A DNA stretch of 14,536 bases from contig PBXZ01000214.1 in the NCBI GenBank assembly GCA_002729415.1, positions 1 to 14,536 on the forward strand. The letters are read 5' to 3'. The notes below the pieces were generated by a model. The model ran no database searches and was not told the DNA's origin. It was given only the letters and a program-made list of their open reading frames with translations. This DNA comes from UBA9662 sp002729415 (GTDB taxonomy: Bacteria > Poribacteria > WGA-4E > UBA9662). Positions 7,387 through 14,536 of this stretch are shown in pieces. Every line of letters begins with the position of its first letter. The first letter of the stretch is position 1. The position numbers and the translations under genes were made by a program.

Positions 7387-9682
7387 AAACAAGACCAACG
7401 GTGGAATGCAAAAGATGATTTTGCCTTCGCTGGCCGCGGCGACGTTGCTTCTATCCGGCATGCCTGCCGGGGCGGGTGAGAACTTCGAAGCCTGGCGGGT
7501 GGGCGGGGACTGGTACCTGGCGAGCGACGCCACGGTCGATCCGCACAACGAGAAACACCTGTTTGGAAATCGGGGCGACGGCGTGCTGATCAACGGCCGG
7601 ACCGGCCGGACTCCAAGCCTCGTCACCAAACGTCGGGATTATCGTGACGTCGAAGTCCACCTGGAGTTCATGGTGGCCAAAGGGTCCAACTCCGGAGTGA
7701 TGTTCCATGGCAACTATGAAGTTCAGATCCTCGACAGCAGCCATGTCAGGAAGCCCACGGCTGTCCATTGCGGCGGGATCTATCCCCGGGCCGAAACCAG
7801 GCCGACCTACCGCTATCTTGACGAGGGTTCGCCTCCCAGAGTCAACGCGGCCAAACCGCCTGGTCAATGGCAGACCTTGGACATCATCTTCCAATCTCCC
7901 CGATTCGACGACGCCGGAGCCAAAACGGCCAACGCCAAATTTGTCAGAGTTGTGCACAACGGCCTGGTGATCCAGGAGAACGTCGAAATGCCTTACGCCA
8001 ACGGCACGAACTGGGAGCGCAAGCAGTTTCCGCAAGGCCCAGTCATTATCCAGGGCGACTACGGCCCGATTGCGCTGCGCAACGTGCGCGTTAAGGAATG
8101 GAATGGCAAAACGGACATGTTGAACACGCCGCCGGAAGGCTTCACAGCGCTCTTCAACGGCAAGGACCTCACCGGCTGGCGCGCGCATCCCAGGGTGACA
8201 GAAATGTGGTCGGTTGAGGATGGAGTTCTCAAATCAACCGGTCTTCTCGAGGACTGGGGCGCGGACCTGGCGACCGAAAAAACGTATCGGGATTATGTGC
8301 TGATGGTGGATTTCCGGATGCCGACGCAATCCGACAGCGGGATCTATCTCCGAAAACTGGCTCCGGCGGTCATTGGGGAGTATGGCGACGCGGAGCAGTT
8401 TAACCTCAAGACAGACGCCGCCATGGGCCGGTTGTCGAGTTTCGACTTCATGACGGAAACCATGAAACAGAAACTGGGATTGAAAGCGGCGGATCTCCCT
8501 CGCATCAAACGCGCAGCGCCGAAAACCGGGGTCTGGCACACGGTCAAACTGACCCTGGTCGGCAAGAATCTGACCGCCGAGCTTGACGGGGAGATCATCC
8601 TCGATCGCTTTGAATATCCGGAAGGGATCCTCAGCCAAGAACCCTGCGTCATCAGCTTTCAGAAACATCGCTTCCTCGAAGGCGGCAAACCGGGCGAGAA
8701 GAATCCTTGTCCGATAGAGTTTCGCAATATCTTCATCAAAGAGATCAGGACTCCCGGACTGAACGTCCCGCCGGAGGGTTTCAGCGCGCTGTTCAACGGC
8801 AAGGACCTCACCGGCTGGCATACACCGCCCCTGGTCCGGGAATACTGGTCGATTGAGGACGGGATACTCAAGTCGCCCGGGCTGATTGAGAACTGGGGCG
8901 CCAGCCTGGCAACGAAGGAGCATTATCGGGATTTCATACTGCTGCTCGATTTCCGGATGCCAACCCTGTCCGACAGCGGCATCAACTTCCGCCGACTGAT
9001 TCCGGAGATTCCGGGCTTCGGAGACATGGAGCAGTTTAACCTGAGATCCAAGGGCGGAATGGGACACCTGGAGAGTTACTACTTTCTGCCGAAAGACACG
9101 GCAGCGAAGGTGAAACTCCGGGAGGAGGAGAAACCTCATCTCAGGCATATCGATCCGGAAGTCGGAGTCTGGCATACGGTCAAGTTGACCATGAAGGGCC
9201 GGACCTTCTCAGCCGAGTATGACGGCGAAGTCATTCATGACAGTTTCGTGTATCACGACTGGATGATGAACCTGGAACCGGCGCCGATCCGACTACAGAA
9301 GCACATCGTTGTTGATGGGGATAATCTCGGCAAAATGAATCCTTGTCCGATAGAGTATCGCAACATCTTCATCAGGAGGATCGCGCCGGGCGAAGTTGAT
9401 CTGAGCTCCAAGCCGCGAAGGAAACCGGCGGAACCCGCCAAGCCTCTGAACTCACCCCAGGCAAAACTTCTTTCCCGGATCGACGGCGCCGAACTGCCCG
9501 AAGGCTATGAACCCGTGAAGCATCAGGAATACGTCGATCGACGCATGGCCGTATTGAGCGAGGGACAGCGGGCCAGGATCGGGCAATTGTGGAAGGAGAA
9601 ACAGGAGATTGATCCCGAAATGCCCAATCGGGGTTTTTCTTTCGTGAAGATCATGGACTACGTGGCCGAGAATGAGAAATGA
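7382..9682 (+). CDS. Secreted triple-DUF1080 protein (3-keto-glycoside hydrolase/lyase-like) with C-terminal module
   Basis: The 766-residue product starts at ATG 7382, chosen over the in-frame GTG at 7364 because the ribosome site at 7369-7373 and a Sec signal peptide (to about residue 31) fit it. Three concanavalin-like DUF1080 domains follow. Domain 1 (about 33-240) is divergent, with SNSGVMFHGNYEVQILDS. Domain 2 (250-455) and domain 3 (463-667) are close copies, each opening P-P-E-G-F-x-A-L-F-N-G-K-D-L-T-G-W, with D-F-R-M-P-T-x-S-D-S-G-I and a closing RNIFI strand. Characterised DUF1080 proteins act on 3-keto-glycosides made by Gfo/Idh oxidoreductases, breaking the glycosidic bond; the two upstream genes fit this. 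A Pro/Lys-rich linker leads to a 71-residue module (696-766) shared with sulfatase 2. Three domains in one chain is unusual against the common one or two. Some domains could be carbohydrate-binding rather than catalytic. Confidence 0.88.
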   Translation: MKNKTNGGMQKMILPSLAAATLLLSGMPAGAGENFEAWRVGGDWYLASDATVDPHNEKHLFGNRGDGVLINGRTGRTPSLVTKRRDYRDVEVHLEFMVAKGSNSGVMFHGNYEVQILDSSHVRKPTAVHCGGIYPRAETRPTYRYLDEGSPPRVNAAKPPGQWQTLDIIFQSPRFDDAGAKTANAKFVRVVHNGLVIQENVEMPYANGTNWERKQFPQGPVIIQGDYGPIALRNVRVKEWNGKTDMLNTPPEGFTALFNGKDLTGWRAHPRVTEMWSVEDGVLKSTGLLEDWGADLATEKTYRDYVLMVDFRMPTQSDSGIYLRKLAPAVIGEYGDAEQFNLKTDAAMGRLSSFDFMTETMKQKLGLKAADLPRIKRAAPKTGVWHTVKLTLVGKNLTAELDGEIILDRFEYPEGILSQEPCVISFQKHRFLEGGKPGEKNPCPIEFRNIFIKEIRTPGLNVPPEGFSALFNGKDLTGWHTPPLVREYWSIEDGILKSPGLIENWGASLATKEHYRDFILLLDFRMPTLSDSGINFRRLIPEIPGFGDMEQFNLRSKGGMGHLESYYFLPKDTAAKVKLREEEKPHLRHIDPEVGVWHTVKLTMKGRTFSAEYDGEVIHDSFVYHDWMMNLEPAPIRLQKHIVVDGDNLGKMNPCPIEYRNIFIRRIAPGEVDLSSKPRRKPAEPAKPLNSPQAKLLSRIDGAELPEGYEPVKHQEYVDRRMAVLSEGQRARIGQLWKEKQEIDPEMPNRGFSFVKIMDYVAENEK
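8129..8746 (+). repeat. DUF1080 domain duplication, copy 1 (domain 2)
   Basis: Tandem with 8768-9382 at a period of 636-639 nt. Exact shared blocks include 28 bases (8153-8180 with 8792-8819) and 20 bases (8701-8720 with 9337-9356), showing a DNA-level duplication rather than only protein similarity. Confidence 0.85.
8768..9382 (+). repeat. DUF1080 domain duplication, copy 2 (domain 3)
   Basis: Partner of 8129-8746. The open frame is kept across both copies, separated by a short linker. The centre of each copy (around the Leu/Lys-rich segment before the VWHTVKLT strand) has diverged most. Confidence 0.85.
9439..9682 (+). repeat. C-terminal module repeat, copy 1 (DUF1080 gene)
   Basis: It aligns without gaps to 11271-11514 over 244 nt, from a shared linker (K-P-L-N-S) to the stop codon, including the terminal ATGA. 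Identical blocks include CATCAGGAATACGTCGATC. The encoded 71-residue modules match at 50 of 71 positions by hand count. Confidence 0.88.
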
Positions 9683-11514
9683 CCCGCCGGTTTGTCATCA
9701 CGCTGGGGGTAGTCGTCCTGTCGGTCCCGACGCTTTGGGCGCAGGATCGGCAAGCTGCCCCTGACGCCGTTCCCCAAAGGCAGGGCCGACCGAATGTCGT
9801 CGTGTTGTTCGTTGACGATCTTGGTTGGAAAGACATCGGCTGTTACGGCGGTCCCGCGAAGACTCCGACTCTTGATCGCCTCGCCGCGGGGGGAGTTCGC
9901 TTCACGGACTTTCATTCCGGTTGTGGCGTTTGCTCGCCGTCACGGGCCACCACACTGACGGGCCGACACCACATCCGCGCCGGAGTCTACCATGTGATCG
10001 ATGACCGCGGTCACAACATGCACCTGTTGGAGCGGGAAATCACCATCGCTGAGATTCTGAAAAACGCCGGCTACGATACCGTCCACCTTGGCAAGTGGCA
10101 TGTTGGTTTGCCGTTGCATGGCCGCAACAAACCAACGCCGGACAAACACGGATTCGACTATTGGTTCGTCACTGAAAACACCGCGGTGCCAAGCCACAAA
10201 GACCCGATCAATTTCCATCGCAACGGAAAGCCCGTTGGAAAAATCGAAGGCTATGCGTGCCAGATTGTCATCGATGAAGCCATCTCGTGGCTGGACCAGA
10301 AGCGAGACCCGGACTCTCCGTTTTTCCTCAATATCTGGTTCCACGAGCCCCATGCTCCGATCGCGGCGCCCGATGAGATCGTTTCACAATATGGCAAGCT
10401 GACAGATCCGGCGGCAATCTATACCGCCACGATCGACAACACCGATCGAGCCATCAAGCGGCTGCTGGCAAAATTGGAAGAAGTTGATTCACCGGAGGGT
10501 ACGGTCATCGTTTTCGCGTCCGACAACGGCAGCTACCGAGCGGAACGCAATGGCAAACTCCGCCAATCCAAAGGATCCAACTTTGAGGGCGGCATTCGCG
10601 TGCCCGGAATCTTCTACTGGCCCGGCAGAATTATGAAGGGCCTCGTCGAAAAGGAACCGGCCGGGATGGTCGATCTGCTCCCGACAGTTTGCGGTCTTGC
10701 CGGGATCGACAAGCCGGCGGGCGTGCATCTGGACGGATCGGACCTCACGCCGTTGCTGACCGGCCGACGCGACGAGTTCGCTCGCCATCAACCCCTTTTT
10801 TTCATGCTGCCAACGTCGTACCCGACAGCGACTGTCCGAGAGGGCAAATTCGCGCTCGTTGGGTATCGCGATTACGAGTTGCCACGGAACGTGGAAGCCA
10901 TGAACGACCTGATGAACCAGGTTGAAGAGATCCTGAAGAAGGAGAATAGTCCGGAGCTTCGCGATGGCGATTTCAGGAGCAAAATGTACAACGCCAAGTT
11001 TGCCAACAAGGAAGCTGAACGACTTCGAATTGAATTTCTAAAACACAACCGGTTTCAGGAAGCATGGATCCCAACCATCAAGTCGGGCGGCTACAAGAAG
11101 TTCGAATTGTACGACCTCGAGAAAGACCTTGCTCAAAAGACAGACGTGTCGGCGCAACATCCGAACCTGGTCAGCCGACTTAAAGGACAACTGATCAGGA
11201 TTACCGCGAGCGTCATGGCTGACGGCCCGGATTGGCATTTGACTCAAAGCGACATCAGGGCGCCGAGCGGCAAACCTCTGAATTCAACCGATCAACATCT
11301 GTGGTCCCGGATCGATGCCGTCGACTTGCCAAAACGGTATGGGCCCGGGAAACATCAGGAATACGTCGATCAGCGCCTCGGGGGATTGAGCGAAGGGCAA
11401 CGGGCCAGGATCGGGCAATTGTGGAGGGAGAAACAGAAGAGGGATCCCGACATGCCCAATCGCGGCGTGGCCTTCGTGAAGATCCTGGAATACGTGGCCG
11501 AGAATGTGAAATGA
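9679..11514 (+). CDS. Secreted type I sulfatase with C-terminal module (sulfatase 2)
   Basis: The ATG overlaps the stop of the DUF1080 gene (ATGA, 9679-9682), implying translational coupling. The 611-residue protein has a Sec signal peptide (about 1-21, after T-R-R) and the sulfatase signatures: D46-D47 in LFVDDLGW, C85-S-P-S-R89 with T-L-T-G95 for formylglycine, G-K139-W-H141, H222-E-P-H225 and S-D282-N283-G. The catalytic part ends near residue 515 (PDWH). A linker follows, then the module at 541-611 (HQEYVD, SEGQRARIGQLW, MPNRG, YVAEN). This domain is closely similar to the first domain of the fused sulfatase at 12557, roughly two-thirds identical by eye, and distant from sulfatase 1. It is predicted to desulfate the same glycan the oxidoreductases and DUF1080 protein act on. 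It needs a formylglycine-generating enzyme not encoded here. Confidence 0.93.
   Translation: MTRRFVITLGVVVLSVPTLWAQDRQAAPDAVPQRQGRPNVVVLFVDDLGWKDIGCYGGPAKTPTLDRLAAGGVRFTDFHSGCGVCSPSRATTLTGRHHIRAGVYHVIDDRGHNMHLLEREITIAEILKNAGYDTVHLGKWHVGLPLHGRNKPTPDKHGFDYWFVTENTAVPSHKDPINFHRNGKPVGKIEGYACQIVIDEAISWLDQKRDPDSPFFLNIWFHEPHAPIAAPDEIVSQYGKLTDPAAIYTATIDNTDRAIKRLLAKLEEVDSPEGTVIVFASDNGSYRAERNGKLRQSKGSNFEGGIRVPGIFYWPGRIMKGLVEKEPAGMVDLLPTVCGLAGIDKPAGVHLDGSDLTPLLTGRRDEFARHQPLFFMLPTSYPTATVREGKFALVGYRDYELPRNVEAMNDLMNQVEEILKKENSPELRDGDFRSKMYNAKFANKEAERLRIEFLKHNRFQEAWIPTIKSGGYKKFELYDLEKDLAQKTDVSAQHPNLVSRLKGQLIRITASVMADGPDWHLTQSDIRAPSGKPLNSTDQHLWSRIDAVDLPKRYGPGKHQEYVDQRLGGLSEGQRARIGQLWREKQKRDPDMPNRGVAFVKILEYVAENVK
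11271..11514 (+). repeat. C-terminal module repeat, copy 2 (sulfatase 2)
   Basis: Second copy of the 244-nt repeat at 9439-9682 (offset 1832, no gaps). It ends with the same AAATGA, although the next real gene does not start there. Confidence 0.88.
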
Positions 11515-11567
11515 CTTGGACGCTGACAACCCATGGCGCTGAATTTGAACAGAAGCCAACTCAGTGA
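11511..11567 (+). other. Vestigial 18-codon frame in the sulfatase 2 to esterase gap
   Basis: ATG at 11511 overlaps the sulfatase 2 stop in the same ATGA arrangement as at 9679 and reads 18 codons (M-T-W-T-L...) to TGA at 11565. It probably marks a start copied with the module repeat, after which a gene was lost or replaced. A coding role is unlikely, though it could couple translation to the esterase. Confidence 0.3.
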
Positions 11568-11596
11568 ACAGAGTTCAGCAAGAGCAAGTTCCCCCG

Positions 11597-12520
11597 ATGA
11601 TTAATATGGAGAAAGTCGTTCTCATCACGCTTGGATTACTCACGACGGGGCTCGATGACGCCAAGGCCGTTGACCTGCCCCCGGAATTGCCGCTCTGGGA
11701 GAAGTCGTCGCCCGACCATGGGTTTCGACTTGATGTCGAAGAGCAGGTTCGATCCCACAAGGCGCGATCCGGATCCCCGTCCGGATTGAATCGTGTGTTC
11801 AGTTCGGTGTCGTCGCCCACCTACAGCATCCATCGTCCAAAAAACCCGAATGGCGTGGGCCTGGTGATTTGCCCGGGCGGCGGCTTCCGCGATGTTTGGC
11901 TGGACCGCGAAGGCCACGATTTGGCGATCTGGCTGAAGGATCACAACGTGACGTGCCTCGTTTTGAAGTATCGAACGCGCCCGGCCAGCCTCAAGTCGGC
12001 GAACGCGTGGCAGAACTACCAGCGCGCTGTTCGGGCCGATGGCAGGCAGGCCATTCGAATTCTCAGGCAGGGAGCCTCAGAGTTCGGCCTGCAGCCAAAC
12101 AAGATTGGCATCTGCGGGTTCTCGGCGGGTGGCCACCTCGCGATAAGCTGTTCGCTGCGCCCTGAACCCAAGCTGCCGGAATCCAAAGTCAGCGGAATGC
12201 CGGACTTCGCCGGTCTGTTTTATCCCGGGATTCCTGATGACATCACCCAGGTCATGGAAAGCCGCACGGCGCCCGAGTCGGCCATGCCCGGCATCTGCCC
12301 GTTTTTCATCGTAAATGCTCGGGTTGATAAATTGACCCCTGTGGACAAGTGTCTTGATTTTTACGCAAGGTTGTTGAAGGCCGGAGTCCAAGCCGAGATT
12401 CATGTTTTTGGCAAGGGCTCCCATGGTTTTGGTCTCGGCGCTGGTCAAGGAAAGTCGATGGCTATTTGGCCCACCAGTTTTGTCGCCTGGCTCCGCGATT
12501 CCAACATCATCCAAGACTGA
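11597..12520 (+). CDS. Secreted alpha/beta-hydrolase, acetyl-xylan-esterase-like
   Basis: The 307-residue product from ATG 11597 has a hydrophobic N-terminus (about 5-20) suggesting secretion. GTG at 11564 and ATG at 11606 are alternative starts; none has a strong ribosome site. The oxyanion loop is C-P-G-G-G-F (about 92-97). The nucleophile elbow is G-F-S176-A-G-G-H. The acid is probably D244 in NARVDKLTPV, a region that in this family allows substrate access, and the base is H276 in GKGSHGFG. This layout matches the bacterial carbohydrate-esterase branch of the esterase/lipase superfamily (BD-FAE/axe-like), which removes acetyl or feruloyl groups from polysaccharides. It lies between two sulfatase genes, so deacylation of the same substrate is likely. 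Specificity cannot be told from sequence. Confidence 0.87.
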   Translation: MINMEKVVLITLGLLTTGLDDAKAVDLPPELPLWEKSSPDHGFRLDVEEQVRSHKARSGSPSGLNRVFSSVSSPTYSIHRPKNPNGVGLVICPGGGFRDVWLDREGHDLAIWLKDHNVTCLVLKYRTRPASLKSANAWQNYQRAVRADGRQAIRILRQGASEFGLQPNKIGICGFSAGGHLAISCSLRPEPKLPESKVSGMPDFAGLFYPGIPDDITQVMESRTAPESAMPGICPFFIVNARVDKLTPVDKCLDFYARLLKAGVQAEIHVFGKGSHGFGLGAGQGKSMAIWPTSFVAWLRDSNIIQD

Positions 12521-12539
12521 AATCGTTCCGGATTGAATA

Positions 12540-12628
12540 GTGACTGAACAAATAACATGAAAACCATCCTCACATTTTTATGCTCCCTGCTGCTGGTTTG
12601 CCCCGGTTTTGCCAAAGACAAACGCCCC
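12540..12628 (+). repeat. Leader and signal-peptide repeat, copy B
   Basis: Partner of 4020-4108 (81 of 89 positions, no gaps). It covers 17 nt of untranslated leader and the signal peptide of the fused sulfatase. Similarity stops at the first mature residues. Confidence 0.9.
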
Positions 12629-14536
12629 AATGTCGTCGTGCTGCTGGCTGACGATCTGGGATGGAAAGACATTGGTTGCTACGGTGGACCGGTAAAGACA
12701 CCTGCGCTTGACGAGTTGGCTGCGAATGGCGTGCGTTTCACCGATTTCTACGCCGGGGCGGCCGTTTGCGGGCCTTCCCGTGCCGTGTTGTTGACGGGAC
12801 GCCATCACGCCCGCGCCGGTATCTACGGCAATGTGATTTTCGACTCGATCCAGAAACCGCATCTGCTCCAGCGTGAGGTCACCCTACCCGAAGTGCTCAA
12901 GAAACACGGATATGGGACGGCTCATTTCGGAAAATGGCACTTGGGCATGCCCACGCGCGACGTGAAGAAGCCGACACCCGCGGAACATGGTTTTGATTAC
13001 TGGTTTGGCATGAACAGCGGGGCCCACCCCAGCCACAAGGACCCCGTGAACTTCCTTCGCAACGGCAAACCAGTTGGGAAGATTGAGGGATATTCCTGCC
13101 AGATAGTCGTCGACGAGGCGATCTCGTGGCTGGATGACAAACGAGATTCGGAAGCGCCGTTCTTCCTGAACCTGTGGTTCCACGAACCCCACGACCGCGT
13201 TGCGGCGCCGGAATCGATCGTTTCTCAATATGGAGATTTGACCGATCAGGCCGCGGTCTACTCCGGCACGATCGACAACACAGACCGCGCAATCGCTCGC
13301 CTGCTCGACAAGTTGAAGGAAGTCGATTCGCTCGAGAACACCCTGGTCTTCTACACATCCGACAACGGCAGCTATCGCGACGATCGCAACGGAAACCTCC
13401 GTGGCAGAAAGGGCTCCAATTTTGAAGGCGGCATCCGAGTCCCCGGGATCTTGTATTGGCCGGGGACCATCAAGGGCGGACATGTCGAGCACGAACCGGC
13501 TGGAGTCGTCGATCTGCTGCCGACGGTTTGTGGTCTGCTCGGAATCGACAAGCCCAAGGGCGTCCATCTCGACGGTTCGGATATATCGCCGTTGCTCACC
13601 GGCCGTAACAACGAGTTCGCTCGGCACCAACCGCTCTACTGGCATCTGCCTTCAAACAACCCTTCCCTGGCAATCCGAGACGGAAACTACTCGATGGTTG
13701 CCTATCGCGACTACGAATTTCCGAGAGACAGGCAAGCCATCGTCCAGGTGGAGAAGGAAATCGAAGCAGTCTTGAGGAAAGCCAATAGCCCGGAGCTTGC
13801 CCCTTGGGTTGAGAGAACCGATTTTTTCTACAAGAAGTTCAAGAACAAGGACGCTGAACGACTTCGTGGCGAGTTCATGCGCTTGAACGTGTTTCAGGAA
13901 TCATGGATCCCTGTCCTTAAGTCGGGCAGCTACCATCGGTTTCAGTTGTTTGATCTGGCGGCGGATCCGACACAGAAGGTGGATGTGTCGAAGCAACACC
14001 CCGAAGTGTTCTCACGACTCAAACGTCAGTTACTCAAGGTCAATGCAAGCGTAATGGCCGAGGCGCCTGATTGGGGCTCGGTTGATGAAGCACCGACGCC
14101 TTCCAGGCCCAAGCCTGCCGCATCGAAGAAACCGAATCGCCCGAACGTCGTCACTCTGCTTGTCGACGACCTGGGGTACCGCGACATTGGCTGTTACGGG
14201 GGTCCAGTCAAGACCCCGGTCCTCGACAAGTTGGCCGCCAAAGGCGTGCGCTTCACCGACTTCCATTCCGGAGCGCCGGTCTGCTCCCCTTCGCGCGCCA
14301 CCTTTCTCACCGGCCGCAACCACATCCGCGCCGGAGTCTATTCCGTCCTCAGTGAACAGCGTCACCGAATGCATCTGCTTCGGAGTGAAACGACGCTCGC
14401 CGAAGTCCTGAAAGACGAAGGCTACGGCACCGCTCACTTTGGCAAATGGCATCTCGGTATGCCGGTAAACAATCGCGACAACCCCACCCCTGCCGAACAT
14501 GGCTTCGACTACTGGTTCGGCCTGGTCAATGGGGCT
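12557..14536 (+). CDS. Secreted double type I sulfatase fusion (cut by window edge)
   Basis: From ATG 12557 the frame is open for 660 codons to the last base, with no stop. A Sec signal peptide (1-19) leads to a complete first sulfatase domain: L-A-D-D near 31, C71-G-P-S-R75 with L-L-T-G81, G-K126-W-H, H-E-P-H, S-D269-N270-G, ending near APDW (about 508). A Pro/Ala/Lys linker of about 18 residues leads directly into a second sulfatase domain from about residue 528: V-D-D-L-G, C576-S-P-S-R with F-L-T-G, and G-K630-W-H-L-G. The second domain has no signal peptide of its own, so this is a real in-frame fusion rather than a missed stop between two genes. Both halves retain formylglycine signatures and may both be active. 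Both are near relatives of sulfatase 2. The C-terminus is outside the window, so presence of the 71-residue module is unknown. Confidence 0.92.
   Translation, partial: MKTILTFLCSLLLVCPGFAKDKRPNVVVLLADDLGWKDIGCYGGPVKTPALDELAANGVRFTDFYAGAAVCGPSRAVLLTGRHHARAGIYGNVIFDSIQKPHLLQREVTLPEVLKKHGYGTAHFGKWHLGMPTRDVKKPTPAEHGFDYWFGMNSGAHPSHKDPVNFLRNGKPVGKIEGYSCQIVVDEAISWLDDKRDSEAPFFLNLWFHEPHDRVAAPESIVSQYGDLTDQAAVYSGTIDNTDRAIARLLDKLKEVDSLENTLVFYTSDNGSYRDDRNGNLRGRKGSNFEGGIRVPGILYWPGTIKGGHVEHEPAGVVDLLPTVCGLLGIDKPKGVHLDGSDISPLLTGRNNEFARHQPLYWHLPSNNPSLAIRDGNYSMVAYRDYEFPRDRQAIVQVEKEIEAVLRKANSPELAPWVERTDFFYKKFKNKDAERLRGEFMRLNVFQESWIPVLKSGSYHRFQLFDLAADPTQKVDVSKQHPEVFSRLKRQLLKVNASVMAEAPDWGSVDEAPTPSRPKPAASKKPNRPNVVTLLVDDLGYRDIGCYGGPVKTPVLDKLAAKGVRFTDFHSGAPVCSPSRATFLTGRNHIRAGVYSVLSEQRHRMHLLRSETTLAEVLKDEGYGTAHFGKWHLGMPVNNRDNPTPAEHGFDYWFGLVNGA

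Noticed and set aside
8234..9175. Reverse-strand frame of 313 codons inside the DUF1080 gene
   Set aside because: It lies opposite two clear DUF1080 domains and has no recognisable domain; long antisense frames are expected in GC-rich coding DNA.
9467..9682. EF-hand or dockerin identity for the shared C-terminal module
   Set aside because: No D-x-D-x-D/N-G loops or paired calcium-binding repeats are visible, although EF-hand-like tails are common on secreted proteins of this kind of bacterium.
12884..13645. Reverse-strand frame of 253 codons inside the fused sulfatase
   Set aside because: The sense frame shows all sulfatase motifs without interruption; the antisense product resembles no family and similar shadows occur opposite sulfatase 2.
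1..14536. CRISPR arrays, tRNA, rRNA or riboswitches
   Set aside because: I saw no short regularly spaced repeats, no cloverleaf sequences and no conserved RNA motif; the repeats present are duplicated coding modules.

Overview
The window reads as a polysaccharide-utilisation locus from a bacterium of the Planctomycetota-Verrucomicrobiota-Lentisphaerota type. The reasons are three secreted type I sulfatase genes, two Tat-exported Gfo/Idh/MocA oxidoreductases, a secreted triple-DUF1080 protein, an acetyl-xylan-esterase-like hydrolase and an IS66 transposase, all in a moderately GC-rich sequence. The taxonomic call rests on gene content alone, with no marker gene present. Seven N bases (3159-3259) point to mixed or draft-quality reads.

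Layout. 1-494 (minus) is the N-terminal part of an IS66-family transposase that runs off the left edge. 495-820 holds no gene I can support. From 821 to the right edge every gene is on the plus strand with short gaps: GH71-like glycosidase (821-2332); arylsulfatase 1 (2404-4023); a small mosaic secreted ORF (4037-4471); Gfo/Idh/MocA oxidoreductase 1 (4576-5961) and 2 (5976-7367); secreted triple-DUF1080 protein (7382-9682); sulfatase 2 (9679-11514, ATGA overlap with the previous gene); alpha/beta-hydrolase esterase (11597-12520); and a two-sulfatase fusion protein cut by the right edge (12557-14536). The last has no stop codon in the window.

How it could work together (inference). All products carry export signals: Sec-type for hydrolases, sulfatases and DUF1080, Tat-type for the two oxidoreductases. 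Sulfatases would remove sulfate esters and the esterase acyl groups. The oxidoreductases could oxidise a sugar ring carbon (C3 in characterised relatives) to a ketone. DUF1080 domains, characterised elsewhere as 3-keto-glycoside hydrolases or lyases, could then break the glycosidic bond. This would be an oxidation-based depolymerisation route for a sulfated, possibly acylated glycan.

The locus also shows repeated module shuffling. A 71-residue C-terminal module sits at the ends of both the DUF1080 protein and sulfatase 2, within a 244-bp ungapped DNA repeat, and a degenerate third copy lies in the small ORF. An 89-bp leader and signal-peptide repeat starts both the small ORF and the fused sulfatase. 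The same stop/Shine-Dalgarno/start junction follows both oxidoreductase genes. DUF1080 domains 2 and 3 are a tandem duplication.
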